Below are positions 42,137 to 51,448 of a stretch of 64,000 bases of DNA, piece by piece. The DNA is from Verrucomicrobiota bacterium (GTDB lineage: Bacteria > Verrucomicrobiota > Kiritimatiellia > SS1-B-03-39 > UBA6053). The DNA lies in the NCBI GenBank assembly GCA_020831635.1, contig JAFIGC010000009.1:1-64000 (forward strand), written 5' to 3'. The position numbers and the translations under genes are program-made. Below the pieces are notes generated by a model. The model did no database searches. It saw only the letters and a program-made list of their open reading frames with translations, and was not told the origin of the DNA. The first letter of the stretch is position 1, and every line of letters begins with the position of its first letter.

Positions 42137-44371
42137 ATGAACCGATGGATCGCCACCCGATTGTTTTTGCCCATGGCCGGCGCCCTGCTGCTTGCGGGTC
42201 TGGTCTGGATGCAATTCCAGCCCAAGGGGGTGGAACTGGACAGTTCCGCGCGGACGCTTTTGGCCTCCGATCCGCGTAATCGGGAAACCTTTGACAAGCT
42301 CCACGAATTGATTCCCGACACGGTGATGGTGTTGGTGGCCTTGGAAATCGAGGATCTCTTCAGCAATGACGGCGCCGCCATCATCGAAGAGGCTTCGAAC
42401 TTGATGTTGACCGTTCCCGGCGCCGTGGAAGTGAAGAGCCTCACGCACAGTGGGCGCCCGGTGCGGGAGGGTTTCAGTTTGGTGATCGAACCCTTTATTC
42501 CGCTGTATGCCAGTGAAGAGACGTGGGCGGAACTTGAGGCCTTTAACACCCGCTTTCCCCTGTCCCGCAATGTCTTGGTGTCCAGCGACTCCCGTTACGC
42601 GGTCCTGGTGGGCGTTTACGAACGCAATCTGCCGGATCATGCCGCGCGGGAGGCGTTCCGACGGTCTTTCATGAATACGATCGCGGATTTGGAGGGGAGG
42701 GTGCTTGCCAAACACGTGCTTTCCTTTCCTTTCGTGGAGGCGGAAGCGCAAAATATCCTCGCCGAGGATCTGAGCCGTTACGCGATCTGGGCCGGGATCC
42801 TGATCGCCTTGGTGTTGTTTGTCACGTTTCGTTCCGTGCCCGCGGTGTTGTATATCCTGGCCATGGAAACCGCGGGCATGATGTTGTTGGCCTTCATTTT
42901 CGTGGCCTTGGGTCATGCGGTGAACCTGCACACCGGCATCTTGTTTCCTTTGGTGGGGGGATTGCAATTGACCTTTGTCGCCCATTATGTGGCCGCCCTG
43001 CAACGGGCCGGGGCACCTACGCCCCGCCAATCGGCGTCCATCGCGTTCGCGGAAGTGTTTCGTCCCAGTGTCGTGGCCGCCTTGACCACCATGGCCGGAT
43101 TGGGGATGCTGGCCATCTCCGATTTGGAAATGGTGTCCAATTTTGGCCGAATCGGTGCGTTCGGGGTGGCCGGCGTTTTCTTGCTCACGTTTTTGCTGCC
43201 AATTTTTCATGCGAAAAGTTGTGCGGATTTTACGGAAGAAACCAACGGCCCCTCCGCTGACTTTCCGTTTGCACACCTGCTCATTCAACATCGGAAATGG
43301 GTTTTTGGGCTCTTTGCTCTTTTGGTTTCGGCCATGCTACCCGGCATCACCCGCATTCGCACCGATGTCCGGGCCATGGAATTCGTGGCCCCGGACCATC
43401 CGGTGCGGGAAACCCTGGATTTGCTCAACGATGAACTCGGCGGCATCAACATTTTCCAGTTGGAAGTACGGACCGGCGTGCGGTACGGCATGCAAACCCT
43501 GCCGGTTTTGCGCTATTTGGAAGATTTGCGGGCTCATGCCATGTCCCTGGACGGGGTCAGCGATGCGTATGCCTATTCCCAATTGTACATTGCCTTGAAC
43601 CAAATATGGGAAGGGGACCGCATGGGCGAGCGCGGACTGCCGGAGACGCCCGCCCGCATCGGGTTTTTCAGCAACCTGCTCAACATGAGCCCCTTGCTGT
43701 TCAAAGACGCGTTTGTGGACAGCCAGGCGTCCCAATCCCTGATGGTGATACGTTCCCGGGACATGCCGGGTCAAGAATACCTGGGCCTGTTGGCCGAGTT
43801 CATGGGATACGCGGAAGCGAAAAAGCCCGAAGGCGTCACCCTGAATCCCGTGCAAGGGCTTCATACGATTCTGGAAGGGGATCGTCAAATTGTCCGCAAC
43901 CAAACCCGCACCCTGGGCCTCAGCTTGCTGGTAATTACCCTCATGCTTTGCGGACTCTGGCGGTCACCGCGCATCGCCTGTTTGGTGATCTTGTCCAACA
44001 TTCCCGCCTTGTTGACCCTTTTCGGGGTCATGGGATGGACCGGACTCCCCCTGAACTCGGTCACGGTGATGGTGGCCGCGGTTTTATTGGGGATTGCCGT
44101 GGATGACGGCATTCACCTGGCCAGTTATGTGCGCGCCCAACGACAACGCGGCGTCCCCCGCGCCCGGGCGGTCAGCGACGCTCTACGGGCGAAAATCAAA
44201 CCCATGGCCTGCACTTCCGCGATCCTGTCCGTGTTTTTGGGGCTCTTGGTACTGGCTTCTTTCCCGCCCGTGGCCCATTTCGGTCTTCTGGGGGCCACGG
44301 GCATGGTCATGGCCTTTGCCGGTGCGGTACTGCTCCTGCCCGCGCTTTTGTCGACCGCCTTCTCGAAATAA
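42137..44371 (+). CDS. MMPL/RND-superfamily exporter
   Basis: A 744-residue protein with the RND layout: transmembrane segment near the N-terminus, first periplasmic loop (about 35-215), a block of transmembrane segments (LVLFVTFRSVPAVLYILAMETAGMMLLAF, then LHTGILFPLVGGLQLTFVAHYVAAL), second loop, and a second block with LLGIAVDDGIHLASYVRAQR, where proton-relay acidic residues lie. Such exporters move lipids or hopanoids to the outer membrane. The start is taken at 42137 (MNRWIATRLFLP); three further in-frame ATGs sit upstream in a 12-base repeat. It is followed by lptD. Confidence 0.85.
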   Translation: MNRWIATRLFLPMAGALLLAGLVWMQFQPKGVELDSSARTLLASDPRNRETFDKLHELIPDTVMVLVALEIEDLFSNDGAAIIEEASNLMLTVPGAVEVKSLTHSGRPVREGFSLVIEPFIPLYASEETWAELEAFNTRFPLSRNVLVSSDSRYAVLVGVYERNLPDHAAREAFRRSFMNTIADLEGRVLAKHVLSFPFVEAEAQNILAEDLSRYAIWAGILIALVLFVTFRSVPAVLYILAMETAGMMLLAFIFVALGHAVNLHTGILFPLVGGLQLTFVAHYVAALQRAGAPTPRQSASIAFAEVFRPSVVAALTTMAGLGMLAISDLEMVSNFGRIGAFGVAGVFLLTFLLPIFHAKSCADFTEETNGPSADFPFAHLLIQHRKWVFGLFALLVSAMLPGITRIRTDVRAMEFVAPDHPVRETLDLLNDELGGINIFQLEVRTGVRYGMQTLPVLRYLEDLRAHAMSLDGVSDAYAYSQLYIALNQIWEGDRMGERGLPETPARIGFFSNLLNMSPLLFKDAFVDSQASQSLMVIRSRDMPGQEYLGLLAEFMGYAEAKKPEGVTLNPVQGLHTILEGDRQIVRNQTRTLGLSLLVITLMLCGLWRSPRIACLVILSNIPALLTLFGVMGWTGLPLNSVTVMVAAVLLGIAVDDGIHLASYVRAQRQRGVPRARAVSDALRAKIKPMACTSAILSVFLGLLVLASFPPVAHFGLLGATGMVMAFAGAVLLLPALLSTAFSK

Positions 44372-44463
44372 GGGCATGCAAATCGATTGGTTCCGGGCTT
44401 GCATTCCCCTCTGCCAAAAGGCAAGAATGCAAAAGTACCAAAAGCCATCCTCTCCTCCCTCCC

Positions 44464-46698
44464 ATGAAATCCATTCCCATCCTTTTTTTCACTCTGTGTA
44501 TCGCGTTGCTCCATGGCCCGGTTGTCCGCGGGCAGTTGGGGGACAGTTCCCGATCCGCCTCCCTGGCCGTTCAGGCGGACCAGTTGGACAGCCGCGGGAA
44601 TGTGGTCACCGCCCGGGGCAACGTACGCCTCCAAAAAGGCGCCCAAAGTCTTCGCGCGGATGTCATTACCTACAACGCGGTCACCGAGCAGGCCCATGCC
44701 CGGGGCAATGTGGTGTTTGTGAACGACGGTCAAGTTTGGGAAGGGGAGGAACTGCGCTACAATTTCATTACCCAGACCGGCGATTTCCCCGACCTCACCA
44801 TCACCTACGATCCTTTCATGATCAAAGCCGACAAAGCCGAGCGGGTGAGCCCCATTCAAAGCCGCATGGAAGGGGTCACCTTGACGACGTGTGATGATTT
44901 GGAAAATCCGGAATTCATGATCAAGGCCTCGGCGTTGGATGTGTATGAAGAAACCCTTTTCGCCCTGCGTCATCCGGTGTTTTACCTGCGGGGCATTCCG
45001 TTTTTCTATTTGCCGCGTCTGGTGCTCGATCAGGAACGCCAAGCCACCAACATCGATTTTCTGCCCGGATACAGCAACCGGGACGGTCTTTTTGCCCTCA
45101 TCGGTTACAATCGATATCCCGAGCCCGGCTATCGCACCAAAACCCATTTGCACTTGCGCACCGAGCGCGGGGTGGCCGCGGGACACGACTTTTTTTGGTA
45201 CGATCCGGAAACCAACCAAACCACGACCAGTCTGCGCGGGTATTATGCCCACGATCAGGCCCCGTACCGAAATGACAACGAAGAAGAACGACTCCGGGCC
45301 CGGGGCGTGGAAATCGACGAAAACCGCTACCGCGTGAATTTCTTTCATCGCACGGATTTCACCCCCACGGACACCTTGCGGGTCAAAGCCGCGCTTTTGA
45401 GCGACCCCCGCATCATTCAGGACTTTTTTGAGGACGAATTCCGTCTGGAGCCCATTCCCGAAAACCGGGCCACCTACAGTGCCATCGGAGAGGGTTGGAC
45501 CGCCAACGTGGAAGTGGGCAAGCAAATCAACGTCGATGATTTTGGGGGAGTGAACCGCATGCCCGAGGCCGTGTTCACCATTCCGCGCCGTCAATTGTTC
45601 GATGAATTGGACCTCTTGTATGAAAGCGAAACCCGGGGCGGCTATCTGGAACGTTCTTTCAGCAAATTCGAACGCAACGAACAAGGGCGCGAAGAATACA
45701 GCAGCGCCCGTTTTCACACCCGGCAAATGGTGTTTTATCCCACCCGTCAATTCAGATGGCTGCATGTGGTGCCGCGGGCGGGCTTCGCATACACCCACTA
45801 CAGCGAAACCCGGGACGAGGAAACGCGGATCACCTCCGAGTCCGTCGTGGACGAGGACACGGGGGTCATCAATACCCTCTTCCAGACCAACACCGTGCAA
45901 ACCGCCGGTTCCGCGGAAGGGCGTTTTCTTCCGGAAATCGGGGTGGAGGCTTCGTTCAAAGCGTTCAGCATCTGGCACAATGAACCCACCCGCATGGGCC
46001 GGGGCCTGCGCCATGTGGCCGAACCTTTCGCCAACTACACCATTGTCCCCGAAGCCGACCTCACCCCGGACCGCACCCTGCAATTTGACGCCATCGACAG
46101 CTTGGGCGAGCAGCACAACGTGCGATTCGGGGTTCGGAACAAATTCCAAACCAAACGCATGCTGCCCGGCGGACGCCACCGCATCCACGACTTGGCCAAC
46201 ATCTCCATCAGCACCGTGTACGATCTGCGGGACGATGCGGAACGGAATCTTGGCAACGTCCTCCTCGACACGGAATTGCGGCTGGTCGATTGGTTGTGGG
46301 TTCGCTTTGACACCGAATTCAACCCCGACGAATCCGAAATCGAAACCTTTAACACCGAGTTGCGCGTGGAGCATCCCGAAAACAAAAGCTCCCTGGCCAT
46401 CAACCAACGCTACCGCACCGACCGCAATCACACCGTGCAACTGTCCTATGACTTGAATCCCCGGGGGCGAATCGGGTTGGAAGGCTATTCCCGCTTCGAA
46501 CTCGAAGACGAAGGCTTGGAAGACCAGTCCGTTCTGTTGCGCTACGAAACCGATTGCGTTGGCTATGGTTTGGGTGTAAGATGGATTGCCGGAGATCGGA
46601 ATGCCAATGGTGCCGACGGCGAAGATGAATACCGCGTCTGGGTGCAGTTTTGGCTAACCGCGTTTCCGCGCGCCATTGTTGATTTAGGAGGCCGATAA
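44464..46698 (+). CDS. lptD: LPS-assembly outer-membrane protein LptD
   Basis: Inserts lipopolysaccharide into the outer membrane. The 744-residue protein has a signal peptide (MKSIPILFFTLCIALLHG), an OstA/LptA-like jellyroll domain (VQADQLDSRGNVVTARGNVRLQKGAQ; ITYNAVTEQAHARGNVVF) and a C-terminal barrel (FYLRGIPFFYLPRLVLDQ onward; many alternating beta strands). In the mature part I see only two cysteines, one just after the jellyroll (LTTCDD) and one near the C-terminus (TDCVG). Its presence indicates LPS. gspG follows one base later, an unusual neighbour. Confidence 0.85.
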   Translation: MKSIPILFFTLCIALLHGPVVRGQLGDSSRSASLAVQADQLDSRGNVVTARGNVRLQKGAQSLRADVITYNAVTEQAHARGNVVFVNDGQVWEGEELRYNFITQTGDFPDLTITYDPFMIKADKAERVSPIQSRMEGVTLTTCDDLENPEFMIKASALDVYEETLFALRHPVFYLRGIPFFYLPRLVLDQERQATNIDFLPGYSNRDGLFALIGYNRYPEPGYRTKTHLHLRTERGVAAGHDFFWYDPETNQTTTSLRGYYAHDQAPYRNDNEEERLRARGVEIDENRYRVNFFHRTDFTPTDTLRVKAALLSDPRIIQDFFEDEFRLEPIPENRATYSAIGEGWTANVEVGKQINVDDFGGVNRMPEAVFTIPRRQLFDELDLLYESETRGGYLERSFSKFERNEQGREEYSSARFHTRQMVFYPTRQFRWLHVVPRAGFAYTHYSETRDEETRITSESVVDEDTGVINTLFQTNTVQTAGSAEGRFLPEIGVEASFKAFSIWHNEPTRMGRGLRHVAEPFANYTIVPEADLTPDRTLQFDAIDSLGEQHNVRFGVRNKFQTKRMLPGGRHRIHDLANISISTVYDLRDDAERNLGNVLLDTELRLVDWLWVRFDTEFNPDESEIETFNTELRVEHPENKSSLAINQRYRTDRNHTVQLSYDLNPRGRIGLEGYSRFELEDEGLEDQSVLLRYETDCVGYGLGVRWIAGDRNANGADGEDEYRVWVQFWLTAFPRAIVDLGGR

Positions 46699-46699
46699 C

Positions 46700-47128
46700 A
46701 TGAAAAAAAATGGATTTTCTTTGATCGAAGTACTGATCGCCTTGGTGATCGTGGCCATTATGGGCACCTTGGTGGCCTTGAATTTGGAAGGGTCGGCGGG
46801 TGAGGCCCGGGTGGTCACGACCCAAAGCAACATTCGCTCTTTGTCCAACGCCCTGCGCTTGTACCAATCGCAAAACGGGATGTTGCCGACCCAGGAGCAG
46901 GGATTGCAGGCGCTGGTGCAAAAACCGACCCGTCCGCCTTTGCCCCCCAGATACCAGGAAGGCGGGTATCTCGATAGCCGGAATCTCCCCAAGGATGGTT
47001 GGGATCGGCCCTTCATTTATTTGATTCCCGGACGCGGCGGGGAAGCCTTCGAAATCATCAGCTACGGCGCCGACGGCCAGCAGGGCGGCACCGGCGTCAA
47101 CGCGGAAATCAGTTCCGCCAATTTGTGA
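46700..47128 (+). CDS. gspG: Type II secretion major pseudopilin GspG
   Basis: A prepilin of 142 aa. The cleavage and hydrophobic segment MKKNGFSLIEVLIALVIVAI starts the protein with the +5 Glu. GspG features follow: RLYQSQNGMLPTQEQGLQALV, P..Y..GGYLD, PKDGWDRPFIYLIPGR and SYGADGQQGGTG (calcium loop region). A strong GGAGG lies upstream. The gene overlaps the next pseudopilin by one base; the ATPase, secretin and inner-membrane GspL/M genes are not in the window. Confidence 0.93.
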   Translation: MKKNGFSLIEVLIALVIVAIMGTLVALNLEGSAGEARVVTTQSNIRSLSNALRLYQSQNGMLPTQEQGLQALVQKPTRPPLPPRYQEGGYLDSRNLPKDGWDRPFIYLIPGRGGEAFEIISYGADGQQGGTGVNAEISSANL

Positions 47129-47376
47129 TGAATGCCCGCAAGGGATTTACCCCAAAATTCACCACCCGTGGGTTTACCTTGTTGGAAATCCTCGTGTCCA
47201 TTGCGATATTGGGCATCTTGTCCGTGGGCATGGCCTTTGTCTGCCAAGGCGCGCTCCGCATGGACGATCTCCAGCGACAGGAACAACGTTGGATGGAAAA
47301 CCGAGCCAATCGGATCAACGCACAATTCGCGGGCATCGAACTGGAAGACCCGCCCGTCAAAGTATTGGACTTGTAA
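47128..47376 (+). CDS. Small type II secretion pseudopilin, GspI-like
   Basis: An 82-residue prepilin. An N-terminal leader ends at RGFTLLEILVSIAILGILSV, the class III signal peptide with conserved Glu. The short helical and beta remainder (ALRMDDLQRQEQRWMENRANRINAQ) fits a minor pseudopilin such as GspI, though GspH or GspJ cannot be excluded. The start at 47128 is one base into the gspG stop, so it is coupled to it. An upstream frame extension lies inside gspG and is rejected. Confidence 0.75.
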   Translation: MNARKGFTPKFTTRGFTLLEILVSIAILGILSVGMAFVCQGALRMDDLQRQEQRWMENRANRINAQFAGIELEDPPVKVLDL

Positions 47377-47696
47377 ATTTTTCAACCACGAAAAGCACGA
47401 AATTTCACGAAATGAATAAAGCCCCCCCATCTTGAGAACTTTTTTCGTGCCCTTTCGTGCCTTTCGTGGTTCTTCCATAATTTGAGGCCTGAAGGGCCGT
47501 CATTCCACAGCGAAGCCATTCCGCGAAGCGGAAGGGCTGGAATGATGCCACCACAAAAAAAACATAGTCCTGAAGGGCCAACACATGTGCGGGAGTGTCA
47601 GCCTTTCAGGCCTATCGGTTTCTTTGATGCGATTTACCAGGCCTTCGGCCTTCGCTTTGGAATGTCGGCCCGTTGGGCCTGAACCGCGACAGCGTC
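47377..47696. repeat. Convergent intergenic stretch with CACGAAA inverted repeat
   Basis: No gene. Arms 47386-47412 (CCACGAAAAGCACGAAA...) and 47442-47469 (...TTTCGTGCCTTTCGTGG) form a long imperfect hairpin that could act as a terminator structure for both flanking genes. Further right, CCTGAAGGGCC occurs at 47488-47498 and 47569-47579 with an inverted GCCTTTCAGGCC at 47601-47612. Such wording is frequent in dispersed repeats of Verrucomicrobiota. Confidence 0.65.
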
Positions 47697-49928
47697 CTAC
47701 ATGCGCTCGGGCAAAAAGTCCACTTGACGGGACTCGGTGTCCACGCGGTCGACCCGCACTTCCACATCGTCGCCCAACTGAATGACGCGCCCGGACTTCC
47801 TTCCCGTGGCCCGGGTGCCAGTGGAATTGACCTCGTAATAATCTCCGTCAAGTTTGGTGAAAGGGATTAGACCCCGCTGACCGCTTTCGGTGAGTTCCAC
47901 CAAGACCCCGCGAGGGATCACGTTGCTGACCTTGGCCGGATAGGGGCCGTTTTTGCCTTGGTTGAGCTGATCCAAATAGAAATGCAGGCGCTTGGTTTCG
48001 ATGGTTTCCTGCTCGGCGGCCGCGGCCGCCCGCTCCCGTTCGCTGCTGTGAATGCAGATTTTCCGCAAATCCGCGTCGGTGTAGGGATTGGGGAGGTTTT
48101 GCTCCAGGGCCACCAACAAACGGTGGGCGATCAAATCCGGGTACCGGCGAATCGGCGACGTGAAGTGCGTATAGGTGTCGAAGGCCAGCCCGAAATGCTC
48201 GCCCAACTCCTCGCTGTATATGGCCCGGTTCATGTTTTTGAGCAAGGTGATGGTCACCGCTTGCCGCATGGGGTCGGCCATCTCCCGTCCGATGATTTCG
48301 TTGAGGGTCTCCCGGCTGACTGGGACGCCGTCGATGCCCATTTGCCGCAGTTCTTCGGCCATCTGCTTGAAATCCTCTTCGCTGGGTTCATCGTGAATCC
48401 GGTAGATGGCAATTCCGAAGCGACCCGCCAGCAAGGCGCCCACCTCGCGGTTGGCCATCAACATGCATTCTTCCACCAGGTGATTGGACTCGATGGAGGT
48501 TTTCCGGGTAAACCCGATCACCTGACCGTTTTCGTCCAACACGCAACGGGTTTCCGGCATTTCGAAATTCAGGGCGTATTCCCGCATCCGCTTTTTGCGC
48601 AGCTTGCGGGTGAGGCGACCGATGGACAGCACCGCTTCGCGCACCTCGTCGGAAAGTCCCTCGATCATGCCGCCGTCCAACACCGTTTGCGCCTCTTCAT
48701 AGGTCAGCCGCGCCTTGCTGTGGATCACGGAACGACAGGTGTCCACGGCAAAAACCTTGCCGTGGGTATTGATGTCGAGAAACACCGAATGGGCCAGGCG
48801 GTCCTGCTCCGGCACCAGGCTGCAGAGGTCGTTGGTCAAATGTTCCGGCAACATGGGCACCACGCGATCCACCAAGTAGGCGCTGGTGCCGCGTTCGCGG
48901 GCTTCCACGTCCAGGGGGCCGTCGGGGGTCACGAAATGGGCCACGTCGGCGATGTGAATGCCCACCCGGAAGGCTCCTTTTTCCAAGGGCTCGATGTTCA
49001 GGGCGTCGTCAAAATCCCGCGCGTCCGCCGGGTCGATGGTAAAGATCAGTTTCTCCCGCAAATCCCGGCGCACCCTCAGGTCATCCTTGGTGACCGCCGT
49101 TTTGTAGGCCAGGGCTTCTTTCATGACCTCCTCGGGAAAGTCCGAAGTCAGATTGTGCGTGCGCATGATGGCGAGAATATCCACGCCGACATCGTCCACA
49201 TGACCCAGGTCCTCGACCAATACCCCGGATTCGCGTTCGCCCGCCGATTCGCGATCATCCAACCGCACCACCACTTTATGACCCGATTTGGGGGTAACCC
49301 CCTCGAAATCCCGCACCCGAACCGTATCCTTGAAACGACTGTCGTCCGGAAAAAGGGACCAATTGCCCCCGCTTTTCCGCAAAGTGCCCACGCAGGTGAG
49401 GGTGCCCCGTTCCAGAATTTCCAGAATCGCGCCCTCGAACAAATCCCCGTCCCCGGCGCCTCTTTTGCGGGAGGGCATGACTTTGGCCCGCACCCGGTCG
49501 CCCTGTCGGGCCAGTCCGGTGGCGTGGGGCGGAATGAACACCTCCTCCAAAGGAGGCGCTTCCGTGGTCACGTCCGTTTCCTCGGGCTCCACCGCCAAAA
49601 AACCGAAACCGTGCGGATGCAGGGACAAAATGCCCGTGACCACCCGTTCCGAGGGGTCATTCGGCTTGCCGCCGCCCTTGCCGCTCCCTTTGCCGCCGCT
49701 TTTCCCACTGTCTTTGTCGGTTTTTGATTTTTTGACCAGGGCGATGCGGTTGCTGCCCAGTTTGATCACCAAACCGTCGCTTTCCATTTGGCGCAGAACC
49801 GTGCGCATGGATTTCCGGTGACTGTTGTCCAGCCCCAAATGACCCAGCAGGGCGTGCATTTTCATGGGGCGATAATCAGGTTTTGCCATGAAGGCTTCGA
49901 TTTGTCGTTGCAGTTGTTCAGGTTTCAT
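47697..49928 (-). CDS. rnr: Ribonuclease R (RNB family 3'-5' exoribonuclease)
   Basis: Degrades structured RNA; 743 aa. A winged-helix N-terminus (LLGHLGLDNSHRKSMRTVLRQMESDGLVIKLGSNRIAL) is followed by a Lys/Gly-rich linker, two cold-shock OB folds, the RNB domain with catalytic DPADARDFDDAL, then HFTSPIRRYPDLIAHRLL, and a C-terminal S1 domain (GVLVELTESGQRGLIPF). The start is set at 49928 (MKPEQLQRQIEAF), 50 bases from the divergent glgA; the longer frame runs into that gap and gains no homology. The linker GKSGGKGSGKGGGK is basic and probably binds RNA. Confidence 0.94.
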   Translation of the reverse strand: MKPEQLQRQIEAFMAKPDYRPMKMHALLGHLGLDNSHRKSMRTVLRQMESDGLVIKLGSNRIALVKKSKTDKDSGKSGGKGSGKGGGKPNDPSERVVTGILSLHPHGFGFLAVEPEETDVTTEAPPLEEVFIPPHATGLARQGDRVRAKVMPSRKRGAGDGDLFEGAILEILERGTLTCVGTLRKSGGNWSLFPDDSRFKDTVRVRDFEGVTPKSGHKVVVRLDDRESAGERESGVLVEDLGHVDDVGVDILAIMRTHNLTSDFPEEVMKEALAYKTAVTKDDLRVRRDLREKLIFTIDPADARDFDDALNIEPLEKGAFRVGIHIADVAHFVTPDGPLDVEARERGTSAYLVDRVVPMLPEHLTNDLCSLVPEQDRLAHSVFLDINTHGKVFAVDTCRSVIHSKARLTYEEAQTVLDGGMIEGLSDEVREAVLSIGRLTRKLRKKRMREYALNFEMPETRCVLDENGQVIGFTRKTSIESNHLVEECMLMANREVGALLAGRFGIAIYRIHDEPSEEDFKQMAEELRQMGIDGVPVSRETLNEIIGREMADPMRQAVTITLLKNMNRAIYSEELGEHFGLAFDTYTHFTSPIRRYPDLIAHRLLVALEQNLPNPYTDADLRKICIHSSERERAAAAAEQETIETKRLHFYLDQLNQGKNGPYPAKVSNVIPRGVLVELTESGQRGLIPFTKLDGDYYEVNSTGTRATGRKSGRVIQLGDDVEVRVDRVDTESRQVDFLPERM

Positions 49929-49978
49929 GAAATAGGTATTGTTCCAATAAGTGAATGTAAAAAGAAAGGTTTCAAACA

Positions 49979-51448
49979 ATGATCGAGGATCAATTGCCAA
50001 GCGTTTTGTTCGTCAGCAGCGAATCCAGGCCCTTTGCCAGTACCGGTGGACTCGCGGATGTCGCCGAAGCACTCCCCAACGAACTGAATCGTCGGGGCGT
50101 GCGCATGGAACGCGTGATGCCACTGTACCGAAGTGTGGTTGAAGGGCAGGGGACCGGTGGATACCGGCTTCAGAAAACCCTTCACACCCTGAAAATCCCC
50201 ATGGGGCATGAAGTGATAGATGCCGATATTTATTCGTGCGAACACCGCGGAACCCTGACGTACTTCGTGGGATGCGAAGAATTCTTCGACCGAACCGAAC
50301 TATACGCCCTTCCGCACAGAGAGTACAGAGATAATTTCAAACGTTTTCTTTTTTTTCAAAAAGCGGTCGTGGCCCTGATCGACTTTTTGGGACGTCCTTA
50401 CGAGGTCATTCACCTCAATGACTGGCAAACGGGACTGATTCCGCTCCTCTTGGAGAAGGGCATCAACGGCATCGGTCGCGCGCGCCGGGAAAAGGTGCTC
50501 TTCACCATCCACAATCTCGCGTACCAAGGGCTCTACCCGGCCACGAACTTGTACGACACCAATCTGCCCGGCAATCAACTGCAGAACTATCCGGAGTTGG
50601 AATTCTACGGCAAAATCAACCTCATGAAGGCCGGGCTCCAGAAAGCCGACCGGGTCAACACCGTCAGCCCCACCTATGCCCGCGAGATCGAAACCCCGGC
50701 TTTCGGCTACGGCCTGGACGGCGTCTTGCGCGCGTTGCCGGTCCCCGTGGTGGGCGTGGTCAATGGCGTGGACACGGATGTCTGGAATCCGGAAACCGAC
50801 CCCGCGCTACCTGCCAATTATTCGGTGTCGTCCCTCAAGGGCAAAGAAACCTGCAAAAGCGCGTTGGTCGGGGAATTTGGCTTGAAATATGACCGGGAGG
50901 TGCCGCTGTTTGTGCTCGTGGGCCGGCTGGTCGAACAAAAGGGCGTGGACATCCTCGCGCAAGCCATGGAACGCATGATGAATTTCCCCCTGCAATTCCT
51001 TCTGTTGGGATCGGGCCAGGAGGTCTACCATCACTTGGTCAACGAATGGAACCAACGCTGGCCGGAACGTTTTCGCGGGAAAATCGGATACAATGTGGAC
51101 TTGAGTCACCGCATGGAGGCGGGCGCCGACTTTTTCCTCATGCCCAGCGCCTTCGAACCCTGTGGACTCAACCAGCTCTACAGTCACCGGTACGGAACCA
51201 TTCCCATAGTCAATCGTACCGGCGGACTCGTCGACACGGTCACGGACCTGCGCAAAGACCCCGGCCACGGCAACGGCTTCCATATGGGCTCCTACAGTCC
51301 CGAGGCGCTTTTGGAATGCATCCGCGAGGCCATCAGCCTCTTCCACGACAAAAAAAGCCTCCGCAAATACCGCCAACACGCCATGAAACACGATGTCAGC
51401 TGGTCCAAAACCGCCGGAGAATATCTCAATCTCTATCAGAATCTTTAG
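49979..51448 (+). CDS. glgA: Glycogen synthase (ADP-glucose type, GT5)
   Basis: Extends alpha-1,4-glucan from ADP-glucose; 489 aa, the normal length. N-terminal block SVLFVSSESRPFASTGGLADV, middle HLNDWQTGLIPLLL and LFTIHNLAYQGLYP, C-terminal VGRLVEQKGVDIL and the EX7E motif MPSAFEPCGLNQLYSHRYGTIPIV. The usual Lys of the KxGGL sugar-nucleotide motif is Ser here. Start at 49979 with AAAGG upstream, 50 bases from divergent rnr. Other glycogen genes are outside the window. Confidence 0.92.
   Translation: MIEDQLPSVLFVSSESRPFASTGGLADVAEALPNELNRRGVRMERVMPLYRSVVEGQGTGGYRLQKTLHTLKIPMGHEVIDADIYSCEHRGTLTYFVGCEEFFDRTELYALPHREYRDNFKRFLFFQKAVVALIDFLGRPYEVIHLNDWQTGLIPLLLEKGINGIGRARREKVLFTIHNLAYQGLYPATNLYDTNLPGNQLQNYPELEFYGKINLMKAGLQKADRVNTVSPTYAREIETPAFGYGLDGVLRALPVPVVGVVNGVDTDVWNPETDPALPANYSVSSLKGKETCKSALVGEFGLKYDREVPLFVLVGRLVEQKGVDILAQAMERMMNFPLQFLLLGSGQEVYHHLVNEWNQRWPERFRGKIGYNVDLSHRMEAGADFFLMPSAFEPCGLNQLYSHRYGTIPIVNRTGGLVDTVTDLRKDPGHGNGFHMGSYSPEALLECIREAISLFHDKKSLRKYRQHAMKHDVSWSKTAGEYLNLYQNL

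Noticed and set aside
44125-46440. 771-codon minus-strand frame opposite lptD
   Set aside because: Antisense shadow; the plus strand has a signal peptide and OstA/LptD features.
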